Shown in pieces: positions 9,298 through 18,231 of a stretch of 64,000 nucleotides of DNA; the first letter of the stretch is position 1; each line of letters opens with the position of its first letter. The translations under genes were made by a program, and so were the position numbers. Source of the stretch: Gammaproteobacteria bacterium (GTDB taxonomy: Bacteria > Pseudomonadota > Gammaproteobacteria > DSM-19610); assembly GCA_015494295.1 (NCBI GenBank), contig WGBO01000056.1, positions 52,262 to 116,261 of the forward strand, given 5' to 3'. The notes beneath the pieces are model-generated. The model ran no database searches. It saw nothing but the letters and a program-made list of their open reading frames with translations, and was not told the DNA's origin.

Positions 9298-10166
9298 CGG
9301 GATTGAGCATCGGGCAGGAATTCACCGGCGAGGACGATCGCTACTTCGACTACTGCATGTGGGAGTATCGGCCCGATGCTCCTTCGACCGGCAAGCACCG
9401 CTCCTGGAACCTGCTGCTCAATGCCTTTGACGCGGCCGGGGCGGACCCGCGCGTCGCCGGACTGTGCGCGCGCCTGCGCGCCGGCATCGGCGTGTCGCGT
9501 ACCGTGTGGGGCGTGAAACAGGCCGGCGGCCAGTTGAGCTGGGAACTCTATTTCTACGACTACGAGCGGCTGGAACGCGAGTTGTCCATCGCCCGCGTAC
9601 TGGATGTGCTGGCGCCGCAATGCCGTTGCGATCTGGCCGACCCGGCGCAACGTCCCTATTTCATGTTTTCGATCGACATCGACGATGCGCTGGCGCGGGG
9701 CGAACGCGGGCTGGACGAGATCAACGTCTACCTCGGCAATGTCGGCAGCGAGGTGTCATCGGGCATCTGCTATTCGATGACGGAACGCGGTCTGCGCATG
9801 GACAACCTCTATTACTTTTTCGACGCGCGCCGCGACATGGAATCGATCGTCGCCAAGCTGGCCTGTTCCGCGCACCTCGATCTGCCGGGACTCGACGTGG
9901 ACGCGATCCTGTGGCCGGAACTGCGCAACTGCAAGAGCATTGTGGTGGCCAACAAGAAACACCACGAGGGCGTGTATTTTTCCGGCATCGACGTCGACCA
10001 GTTGCTGTTTTTTCTCGAACGCATGCAGTACCCGCGTGAAATTACCGGTTTTGTGCGCCGCGAGCGCGCACGCCTGGATCACCTGCAGTACGACGTGGGG
10101 CTTGATTACCGCATGCGCGACGGTAAGCTGGAGTTCCTCAAGAGTGCCTACTACGGTGTGTTCTGA
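9294..10166 (+). CDS. Conserved hypothetical; possible PT-barrel (ABBA-like) fold protein, relative of preceding ORF
   Basis: ATGA overlap with preceding gene. YFMFSIDIDDALARGERGLDEINVYLGN, NKKHHEGVYFSGIDVDQLLFFLERM and terminal DGKLEFLKSAYYGVF. Confidence 0.5.
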   Translation: MTGLSIGQEFTGEDDRYFDYCMWEYRPDAPSTGKHRSWNLLLNAFDAAGADPRVAGLCARLRAGIGVSRTVWGVKQAGGQLSWELYFYDYERLERELSIARVLDVLAPQCRCDLADPAQRPYFMFSIDIDDALARGERGLDEINVYLGNVGSEVSSGICYSMTERGLRMDNLYYFFDARRDMESIVAKLACSAHLDLPGLDVDAILWPELRNCKSIVVANKKHHEGVYFSGIDVDQLLFFLERMQYPREITGFVRRERARLDHLQYDVGLDYRMRDGKLEFLKSAYYGVF

Positions 10167-10175
10167 CCCCTGCCC

Positions 10176-11078
10176 ATGAGCCGCTTCGATCACAGCGAGT
10201 ATGTTTCCATCACCATGGAGTTCAGGTGCAACCTCAAGTGCGTGCATTGCATGATCGAGGGCACCATGGACGAACTGGTGCCGGAGTCGCTGGAGAAGTT
10301 CGAGGAACTGCTGGCGCACAACCGCGCCAGCCGGCAGTGGAAGGGCCTGATCCTGACCGGCTCCGAGATCACCCTGCGCCGCGACCTTGCCGAACTTGCG
10401 CGCCGCGCGCGTGAGTCGGGTTTCGAACACGTGCGCATCCAGACCCACGGCATGCACCTGGCCCAGCCTTCCTACTGCCGCAAGCTGGTCGAGGCGGGTG
10501 TCGACGAGTATTTCATCAGCGTGGCGGGCTGCGACGCGGCCACGCACGACGACATCACCGAGGTGGAAGGTTCCTTCGCGCGCACCCTGCGCGGCATGGA
10601 AAACCTGGATGCCTGCGAGCAGGAAGTGGCGATGATCACCAATACCGTGGTGACGGAAAAGAGCTACCGCCTGTTGCCGGCCGTGGTCGATGCCCTGTCG
10701 CATCTCGAACGCCTGGTGCAGATGGAGTTCTGGGTGTACTGGCCCATGGAGGAGAGCGACAGCAAGAACCTGCTGGCCGCCCATGCCGACATCCTGCCCT
10801 GGCTGCGCGAAGCCATTGAACGCGCGCGGGCGCTGGGGCGGTCGGTGGAAGTGAAAAATTTCCCCCAGTGCATGCTCGGCGAGTACGGCGATACGCTGGT
10901 CAACGACCAGCCGCAACTGTTCATCGATCCGGCGTTCTGGGATCGCTTCATGCGCAACGGTTTTCACCAGTGCCGGTACCGCGAGGCCTGCGCCTCCCGC
11001 CAGTGCCTGGGACTGACCACGCCGTATATCGAAAAGTACGGCTGGGACGAGTCGCTGTTGCGGCCGCTGCCGGGCTAG
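10176..11078 (+). CDS. Radical SAM enzyme with SPASM/twitch-like C-terminal cysteines
   Basis: CNLKCVHC (CxxxCxxC), LILTGSEITLRRDL, C-terminal NFPQC plus FHQCRYREACASRQCLG cysteine cluster. Confidence 0.85.
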   Translation: MSRFDHSEYVSITMEFRCNLKCVHCMIEGTMDELVPESLEKFEELLAHNRASRQWKGLILTGSEITLRRDLAELARRARESGFEHVRIQTHGMHLAQPSYCRKLVEAGVDEYFISVAGCDAATHDDITEVEGSFARTLRGMENLDACEQEVAMITNTVVTEKSYRLLPAVVDALSHLERLVQMEFWVYWPMEESDSKNLLAAHADILPWLREAIERARALGRSVEVKNFPQCMLGEYGDTLVNDQPQLFIDPAFWDRFMRNGFHQCRYREACASRQCLGLTTPYIEKYGWDESLLRPLPG

Positions 11079-11100
11079 CGTCCGGGCGCGGCCCGCGCCT

Positions 11101-13551
11101 TCACGAGGCGGTCAGCGAGTCCAGTACGTCGCGCAGCGGACGGGGGCGCTCGATGCCGTAGCCCTGGGCGTAGTCGATACCGCAATCGCGCGCCTCGCTG
11201 AGGATGCCGTCGTTCTCGACGAACTCGGCGATGGTCTCTAGGCCCATCACCCGCCCGATCTGGGCAATGGATTCCACGATCGACCGGCTGACCGGGTTGT
11301 CGACGATATCGCGCACGAAATGGCCGTCGATCTTGATGCTGTCGACCGGCAGGTTGCTCAGGTAGGCGAAGGAACTCAGGCCGCTGCCGAAGTCGTCGAG
11401 CGAAAAACGGCAGCCGAGCTGTTTCAGTTTTTCGATGACCTTGATGGCGCGCGACAGGTTGGCGATGGCGGCGGTCTCGGTGATCTCGAAGGTGATCAGG
11501 CGCGGGTCCAGGCGGCTTTCCGAGAACTGTTCCACCACGTAGTCGAGGAAGGACGTGTCGGTCAGCGACTGGGCCGACAGGTTGACGCTGAAGCCGGGCA
11601 TGCCGGCGCCGCGCTGCGATGCCGCCAGCGCCCGGAAAGTATGGTGTATCACCCACTTGTCGATGGCCGGCATCAGTTGGTAGCGTTCGGCCGCGGGGAT
11701 GAACAGGCCGGGCTGGATGAGACCGTCATCGCCGTCCTTCATGCGCAGCAGGATCTCGTGGTGGCTGTCCCGGCCCGGCGCATCGCCGATCGGCGCAATG
11801 CGCTGGCAGAACAGCACGAACCGGTCGTTTTCGATGGCGCGGTTCAGGGTTTGCAGCCACTGCATGTCGCCGGAACGCTGGATGATGTCCTCGTCGGTCG
11901 GCCGGTAGACGTGAATCCGGTTGCGGCCCTTTTCCTTGGCGATATAGCAGGCCGAGTCCGCGGTCATCATCAGGTCGCTGGTGGTTGCGTGCCCGTGGGT
12001 GATCGGCACCAGGCCGATGCTGGCGCCGACCTCGAAGGTGTGTTGTTGCCAGGTGAAGCGGAACGAGCTGGCGGCGTCCTTGATCACGCGTGCCATCTTC
12101 TCCGCGCCTTCCAGCGAGCAGTCTTTCAGGATAATGCCGAACTCGTCGCCACCGAGGCGCGCGAACACGTCGTGGTTGCGTATCTTGCGGCTGATCTGGA
12201 AGGTGAGCTGGCGCAACAGCTCGTCCCCCGCCTTGTGCCCGCAGGTGTCGTTGACTACCTTGAACTGGTCGAGGTCGATGTAGCACAGGGCGTGTTCGGT
12301 GGTCTGGTCGTTGACCTCGATGATGGCCTGCGAGAGCTGCGCCTCGAACTCGCGGCGGTTGAGCAGTCCGGTCAGGTCGTCGTGCGAGGCCTGGTAGGCG
12401 AGCCGTTTCGACATGCGGTGCAGTTTCGAGAAGTCGTGGAACACCAGCACCATGCCGAAGATGTTGCCGTGCTTGTCGCGTAGCGGCGTGGCGGTGTCCT
12501 GGATGATGAATTCCTTGCCGTCGTGGCGGGTCAGGGTAAGCAGGAAATCGTGGTGGATGGTGTTGCCGCTCTCGATACAGTCGTAGATGGGGTAGTCGAT
12601 GGGCAGGTGGGTGTTGGACGAGACGATCCTGAACACCTCGTGCAGCGGGCGCCGCAGCGCGCTGGTGGCGTTCCAGCCGGTAAGTTTTTCCGCAGCAGGG
12701 TTGAGGTAGGTGATGGTGCCTTCGGCGTCCGTGGTGATTACGCCCTCGCCGAGCGATTCCAGTGTCGTCTGCGCCTTTACCTTCTCGATGTAGAGTTCGT
12801 CCCTGGCCCGTTTGCGCTCCTTGTCGCGGGCCTGTTCCAGGGACTCGGCCATGGTGTTGATGCTTTCCTGCAGCACGCCGATCTCGTCGCCCGCGTCGAC
12901 CGGGACGCGTTCTTCCAGCTCGCCCTTGCTGATGGCGTTGGTGACCGCGGTCAGGGAACGGATCGGGGAGGTGACGCTGCGCGCCATCAGCGCGGCGAAA
13001 TAGGCGGTGATCAGCAACGCCACTGTCGTGATCAGCGAGCCGTTGATGAGCACGGCGGTCTGTTTTTCGATCGCGTGTTCACGGGTGACGACAACGCGCA
13101 CATTGCCGATGAGTTCGGTAAGCAGGCCACTGCCCCCGGTGCCGGATTCGAAATCGTCGACGGCGAGGCTGGAATAGTAGACCGGCGCACTGAAGGATTT
13201 GAGCAGATCCTGGCGGGCGTTCTCCCCCTCGCGGTGGATGTCCGCCAGGTCCAGGGGGTTGGTGCGCGCGATCGGCCGCCCCTGCTTGTCGGAGACGATG
13301 ATGGCTACCACGTCGGGGTCCTGCGCGGAGGCGTAGATCAGCTTGGTCAGCGCAGTCTCGTTGCCGGACAGCACACCGTACTCGGCGGCCGGCGCCAGCA
13401 GGTTGGCGACCGACTGCCCCTTGGCGTCCAGCGCGACGTCGATGGCGTTGATCTGGCTCCAGATGAAGAACGCGGAAAGCAGGAAGCCGGTGACGGTCAG
13501 CGGCAGCAGCGAGATCAGGAATACCTTGTTCTGGATGCTCAGGCGCCTCAT
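11101..13551 (-). CDS. Membrane GGDEF-EAL protein (periplasmic sensor, HAMP, PAS, GGDEF, EAL)
   Basis: Two N-terminal TM segments, HAMP, PAS (TLESLGEGVITTDAEGTITYLNPAAEKLTGW), RLGGDEFGIIL, EILLRM, FSLDDFGSG. Confidence 0.9.
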   Translation of the reverse strand: MRRLSIQNKVFLISLLPLTVTGFLLSAFFIWSQINAIDVALDAKGQSVANLLAPAAEYGVLSGNETALTKLIYASAQDPDVVAIIVSDKQGRPIARTNPLDLADIHREGENARQDLLKSFSAPVYYSSLAVDDFESGTGGSGLLTELIGNVRVVVTREHAIEKQTAVLINGSLITTVALLITAYFAALMARSVTSPIRSLTAVTNAISKGELEERVPVDAGDEIGVLQESINTMAESLEQARDKERKRARDELYIEKVKAQTTLESLGEGVITTDAEGTITYLNPAAEKLTGWNATSALRRPLHEVFRIVSSNTHLPIDYPIYDCIESGNTIHHDFLLTLTRHDGKEFIIQDTATPLRDKHGNIFGMVLVFHDFSKLHRMSKRLAYQASHDDLTGLLNRREFEAQLSQAIIEVNDQTTEHALCYIDLDQFKVVNDTCGHKAGDELLRQLTFQISRKIRNHDVFARLGGDEFGIILKDCSLEGAEKMARVIKDAASSFRFTWQQHTFEVGASIGLVPITHGHATTSDLMMTADSACYIAKEKGRNRIHVYRPTDEDIIQRSGDMQWLQTLNRAIENDRFVLFCQRIAPIGDAPGRDSHHEILLRMKDGDDGLIQPGLFIPAAERYQLMPAIDKWVIHHTFRALAASQRGAGMPGFSVNLSAQSLTDTSFLDYVVEQFSESRLDPRLITFEITETAAIANLSRAIKVIEKLKQLGCRFSLDDFGSGLSSFAYLSNLPVDSIKIDGHFVRDIVDNPVSRSIVESIAQIGRVMGLETIAEFVENDGILSEARDCGIDYAQGYGIERPRPLRDVLDSLTAS

Positions 13552-14525
13552 TGCCCACCCCCTTCGGCGCCGGCTTTCAATACGCTGGCGGATGAGAGCT
13601 CCAGGCCGAGCGATTCGCTGACGTGGTGGTTGACCTGGACATTGAACTGTTCAGGGTACTGGGGCCCGGGCAGCCCGGCGCCGCGGTCCGCGAAGAAGTT
13701 CATCAGCAGGCGCGCGGTCTGGTGGGCGATCTGTTCCGGCGTGGAATAAATGGACAGGGCGGCACCGGCCTCGGCGTACGCTTTCGAATAGGCGATCACG
13801 GGAACACGGTATCGGTAGCTGCTCAACAGGATGCTTTTTGCGGTGCGTCGATTGTAGGCCACGGGGTCGGGCAGTGACAGCAGCAATTCGGCGCGCTTCA
13901 GAATCCCGTCCAGCGCGGGCAGCAGCTCGCGCGTTTCGTGAATGGTTGCGGTCTGCAGGGAAAACCCGGTTTCATCGGCCAGTTGCCGCAGCCGGTCCTT
14001 TTGCCGGGCGGATACCGGGCCGAGCAGGACGGCGAGTTGACGGCGCCCGGTAAAGGCGCGGCGGGTGATCCTGAACAGCCTTTCCAGGGGCTGGTCGATA
14101 TAGATCGCCGTGCACTGGTCCCGGGGGCAGGCGAGTTGCCTTGTGGTCTTCAGGCTGGCGTAGGTCGATCCGGGGATCAGTGTGTAGACCACCGGCGATG
14201 CGGGATCCCACTTGCGCAGGCTGCGCGCGGCCACGCTGCCCAGGCTGACGATGACGTCCCAGTCGTGCTGCATGCCGGCGCCCAGTTCATCGGCGGGCAG
14301 CGTGGTGGTGGCGATGCGCCTGCCGGTTTCGCGGCGCAGCGTGCGGCTGGTGATATCGACGAAACCCAGGTAGTCGGTGGAGGTCCGGCTGCTCACGAAC
14401 AGGATGTCGAGATCCGGCGCCGCCGCCAGTGAGCCGGCGCAGGAAAGCAGCGCCAGGCCGAGCCATAGTGCGGGTGAGCAGGCGCGCCTGGAGTGTTTGC
14501 CGATGACTGTTGTGAGAAGGGACAT
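13548..14525 (-). CDS. ABC-type periplasmic substrate-binding protein
   Basis: Signal peptide then DLDILFVSSRTSTDYLGF..., VVYTLIPGSTYASLKTTRQLACP, PVIAYSKAYAEAGAALSIY; overlaps the start of the GGDEF-EAL gene. Confidence 0.7.
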   Translation of the reverse strand: MSLLTTVIGKHSRRACSPALWLGLALLSCAGSLAAAPDLDILFVSSRTSTDYLGFVDITSRTLRRETGRRIATTTLPADELGAGMQHDWDVIVSLGSVAARSLRKWDPASPVVYTLIPGSTYASLKTTRQLACPRDQCTAIYIDQPLERLFRITRRAFTGRRQLAVLLGPVSARQKDRLRQLADETGFSLQTATIHETRELLPALDGILKRAELLLSLPDPVAYNRRTAKSILLSSYRYRVPVIAYSKAYAEAGAALSIYSTPEQIAHQTARLLMNFFADRGAGLPGPQYPEQFNVQVNHHVSESLGLELSSASVLKAGAEGGGQ

Positions 14526-14531
14526 GCCGCC

Positions 14532-16502
14532 TTACTTGATCCCGATGCGTATGGATCCGTAGACACGCCTGTCGATGTTGTTTCTGAGCCGGGTGTCTTC
14601 ATCATCGTTGAACAGGTTCTGTACGACCAGGGCCAGGGTGATGTCGCGCCCTCCCGGTGACCAGTGGCGAGCCAGGCGCGCATCCACGCGGTGTTGCGAC
14701 GCACGGATGCCACGGGATTCGAGTTCCTTCATGCTGGAAAGGTAATAGTAGCCGGCGCTGCCGCTGTAGCCGCCGCCGAACTCGTGGATTGCGAGCAGGT
14801 TGAGCATGTTGTCCGGCCCGGCGTCGGAAAAGGCGCCACTGTTGTTGCGGTCGTCGCTTTCGATATCGAGGTGCGTGTAGCTGATATTGAAGCGGTTGGC
14901 GCGGTTCGGACGGTAGCTGGCGGACAGCTCGACACCACTGATGCGCGCCCTGGCGTCGTTGCTGAAGAACAGCGCCTTGCCATCCAGCCCCAGGGGGTGC
15001 GGCGTATTGTTATAGGTGATCAGCTTGTCCAGTCTTTCGCGGAAGTACTTGGCATCGATCGAGGTATGGATGGCCGGGAAGTTGCCCACGTAGCCGATGT
15101 CCAGGGAGGTGATCCGTTCCGGGTCGATATTGCCCGCGTCGAACAACAGTACATTGTTGGGTATCGCGAGCGGAAAACGGTAGTCCGGTGACTCCTCGAA
15201 CACGAAGGGATCCCGGTAGGCCCGGGAAGCGGCGAGGCGCAGGGTGTGGTTGGGCATGAAGCGGTAGTTGATCGAGGCTCGTGGCGACACGCTGGTATCC
15301 CCGGTATCGCTGTTTTCCAGCATCACGCCGGCATTGACCAGGACGCGTTTGTGGGGCCGGTACTCGGCGTTCGAAAACAGGCGCCAGGAATCGTTTTCGA
15401 CGTCGCTGCCGGTGGCGAAGAACAGCGGCGCGTTGACGCTGTCGCGGCGGATGCCCGCGCCCCAGATCAGTCGTAGCGGCCGTGCGGGCCGGAGTATATG
15501 CTGGAATTCGGCGTCCCAGCGGTTCGAGGTGATGCGTGCGTCGGTATAGACCTGCACTCCGCCCAGCGCCACGATCGGGGTCGTCGTGTAGTCGTTCAGG
15601 TCCTTGTTCTGGTTGTGGTAGATCTGCAGCGTGAGCTCGTTGTCGGCAGACAGTGCGTGGGTCCAGCGCAGTTGCTGGAACTGGCTGTAGGTCTGCCTGG
15701 TGTATTCCGGGACCAGTTCGTCGAACACATTGTCGCGGGCCTTGGAGCCGCTGTTGTGGCCGAGTTGAAGCATCAGGCTGTCGTTGAGGCCGAGCTGGTA
15801 GTCGCCGCGCAGGGTGAGCAGCTTGACCTGCATGTCGTCGTTGCGATCGTCGAAACCGCTGTTTTCCCGGTAGGCGGCGGTGACGCGGTAATCCAGCGAG
15901 CCCTCGCTGCCGCCGTAGCGCAGGTAGGCTTCCCCCATGCGTTGCTCGCCGAGGTTGATCTTCGTCATCAGGCCCTGGTCCAGCACGGCCTGGCGGGTGA
16001 TGATATTGATCACGGCGGTAAAGGAATTGGCGCCAAAGCTCGCGGCATTGGGTCCGCGGATCACCTCGATGCGTTCGATATCCTCGATGGCCAGCGGCAG
16101 GTCGGTCCAGGGCACCCCGCCGAGCGCCGGCTCGTATACCGAGCGACCGTCGACCAGCACCTGCATCTGGCGTGAGTAGCGGTCGATCAGCATGTGGTAG
16201 CCCACAGCCTGCACATAGCCGTTTTCGTAATTGACGATGAAGCCGGGCGCCAGCCGCAACAGGTCGGGAACCTCGGTGAAACCCGAGGCCTCGATCATCT
16301 GCCGGTCGATGATGGTGGTCGCCATCGGCGTGTTTTCGGCGGGCTGCGGCAGGCGCGACGCGGACAACACGATGGGCAATTCGTCCAGCCAGTCCTGCTC
16401 CGACAACAGGGGGGGCGGGCTTCCGGCGCATGTCAGTGCCGGCAGCAGCAGACCGAGCGCGGCCGCTACCCTGGTCCGCGAGGGCGGGGCGGAAACGAAC
16501 AT
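14532..16502 (-). CDS. TonB-dependent receptor
   Basis: Plug domain TTIIDRQMIEASGFTEVPDLLRLAPGF, IERIEVIRGPNAASFGANSFTAVINIITR, beta-barrel C-term ending GSIRIGIK. Confidence 0.88.
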   Translation of the reverse strand: MFVSAPPSRTRVAAALGLLLPALTCAGSPPPLLSEQDWLDELPIVLSASRLPQPAENTPMATTIIDRQMIEASGFTEVPDLLRLAPGFIVNYENGYVQAVGYHMLIDRYSRQMQVLVDGRSVYEPALGGVPWTDLPLAIEDIERIEVIRGPNAASFGANSFTAVINIITRQAVLDQGLMTKINLGEQRMGEAYLRYGGSEGSLDYRVTAAYRENSGFDDRNDDMQVKLLTLRGDYQLGLNDSLMLQLGHNSGSKARDNVFDELVPEYTRQTYSQFQQLRWTHALSADNELTLQIYHNQNKDLNDYTTTPIVALGGVQVYTDARITSNRWDAEFQHILRPARPLRLIWGAGIRRDSVNAPLFFATGSDVENDSWRLFSNAEYRPHKRVLVNAGVMLENSDTGDTSVSPRASINYRFMPNHTLRLAASRAYRDPFVFEESPDYRFPLAIPNNVLLFDAGNIDPERITSLDIGYVGNFPAIHTSIDAKYFRERLDKLITYNNTPHPLGLDGKALFFSNDARARISGVELSASYRPNRANRFNISYTHLDIESDDRNNSGAFSDAGPDNMLNLLAIHEFGGGYSGSAGYYYLSSMKELESRGIRASQHRVDARLARHWSPGGRDITLALVVQNLFNDDEDTRLRNNIDRRVYGSIRIGIK

Positions 16503-16722
16503 GCTTGCCTCCTGTGTTCTTGTTGTCGATACGGTCGGCGTGGCGGCGCAGGCGCATGTCGGACAGCCCCCCGCGCATTGCCGCTCAGAAGAACAATCGT
16601 AAGAAGAATTCCGGGCAAAGGCAATCCGCGCGCCGGTTCCCAATGGCGGGATTTTGCAAGCCCTGGTCTGAAACGGCATTATGGTTCAATAGCCCACGCA
16701 GCCCAGCTCACGGAAAACCGAC

Positions 16723-18225
16723 GTGCCAGCACAGCAACCGACAGAAGACGAAAATCTTGCTGCCATCGACCTTGGCTCCAACAGTTTTCACATGATCGTG
16801 GCGCGGCGGCGGGGGGATGAACTGGTGGTGGTCGACCGGCTGCGCGAAATGGTGCGGCTCGCCGATGGTCTGGATGCGCAGCGCTGCCTGGACGAGGCGG
16901 CGCGGCGGCGTGCGCTGGACTGCCTGGCGCGCTTTGGACAAAGGATCCGGCACATTCCGGCGGCGAACATTCGCGTGGTCGGCACCAACACCCTGCGCAG
17001 CGCGCGCAACGCTGCCGCTTTCCTGGCGGAAGCCGAACAGGCGCTGGGCGCGGACATCGAGATCGTTTCGGGCCTGGAGGAAGCGCGCCTCATCTACCTC
17101 GGGGTGGCGCACAGCGTGGCCGGCAAGGGGCGCCGCCTGGTGGTGGACATCGGAGGCGGCAGCACCGAGCTGATCATCGGCGAGGGTTTCGAGTCGCAGG
17201 ATATGGAAAGCCTCTACATGGGCTGTGTCAGCATGAGCCGGGAGTTTTTCGCCGAAGGCTCTATTACCGCGAAACGCTTGCGCAAGGCGGGTCTTGCCGC
17301 GCAGGTGGAACTGGAGCCGCACGCCGCGCGTTTCCGCTCGCTGGGCTGGAAACAGGCGATCGGCGCGTCCGGCACTATTCGCGCCGTGGGGCGGGTGGTG
17401 GAGGCGGCGGGCTGGAGTGAGGAGGGTATAACACCGGCGTCGCTGGAAGCCCTGCTCGAAGCCTTGCTGCGGGCCGGCCGCGTCGCCGATATCCGCCTCG
17501 ACGGACTGGGCGCAGATCGCGCGCCGGTGTTCGTGGGCGGAGTGGTGGTGTTGCACGCCGTGTTCGAGGCGCTTGGCATCGAACACATGCGGGTATCGGA
17601 CGGCGCGCTGCGCGAGGGTCTGCTTTACGACATGCTCGGCCGCATCCACCACGAGGATGTGCGCGACCGCTCGGTGGCCGGCCTGATGCGCCGTTTCGAC
17701 GCCGACGAGGCGCAGGCGCAGCGCGTGGCGGATACCGCCGTCGATAGCCTGCGCCAGGTGGCCGGCGCCTGGAAGCTCAAGGCTGACAAGCATGCGCGCC
17801 TGCTCGGCTGGGCGGCGAGCCTGGCTGAGATCGGGCGCGGTATCGCGCGCAGCCAGTACCACAAGCACGGCGCCTATATTATCCAGCACGCCGACCTGCC
17901 GGGTTTCAGCCGCCAGGAGCAGGCGTTGCTGGCCATCCTGGTGAGGGCGCACCGGCGCAAGTTCCCGGTCGATGCCTTTGCCGGCCTGCCGCGCGGCCGG
18001 GAGCGGCGCGCGCGCCTGCTCGCGGTGTTGTTGCGCCTGTCGGTGGTGCTGCACCGCAGCCGCAGTCCGCGCGCGCTGCCTGAGCTGGAACTGCTGGCCG
18101 CCGACAATGGCCTGCGGCTGGTTTTTCCGCAGGGCTGGTTACAGGAACACCCGCTCACCGGCGCGGACCTTGAGCAGGAACAGGCCTGCCTGAAGGCCGC
18201 CGGCTTCGAGTTGAGCTTCGCCTGA
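16723..18225 (+). CDS. ppx: Exopolyphosphatase / Ppx-GppA phosphatase
   Basis: LAAIDLGSNSFHMIVARR, VVDIGGGSTELIIGEG, C-terminal HD-like domain. Confidence 0.9.
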   Translation: MPAQQPTEDENLAAIDLGSNSFHMIVARRRGDELVVVDRLREMVRLADGLDAQRCLDEAARRRALDCLARFGQRIRHIPAANIRVVGTNTLRSARNAAAFLAEAEQALGADIEIVSGLEEARLIYLGVAHSVAGKGRRLVVDIGGGSTELIIGEGFESQDMESLYMGCVSMSREFFAEGSITAKRLRKAGLAAQVELEPHAARFRSLGWKQAIGASGTIRAVGRVVEAAGWSEEGITPASLEALLEALLRAGRVADIRLDGLGADRAPVFVGGVVVLHAVFEALGIEHMRVSDGALREGLLYDMLGRIHHEDVRDRSVAGLMRRFDADEAQAQRVADTAVDSLRQVAGAWKLKADKHARLLGWAASLAEIGRGIARSQYHKHGAYIIQHADLPGFSRQEQALLAILVRAHRRKFPVDAFAGLPRGRERRARLLAVLLRLSVVLHRSRSPRALPELELLAADNGLRLVFPQGWLQEHPLTGADLEQEQACLKAAGFELSFA

Positions 18226-18231
18226 CGCGGT

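Noticed and set aside
11320-13749. Two long plus-strand ORFs opposite the GGDEF-EAL gene
   Set aside because: Antisense to a protein with intact GGDEF/EAL/PAS/HAMP motifs; no coding signatures of their own.
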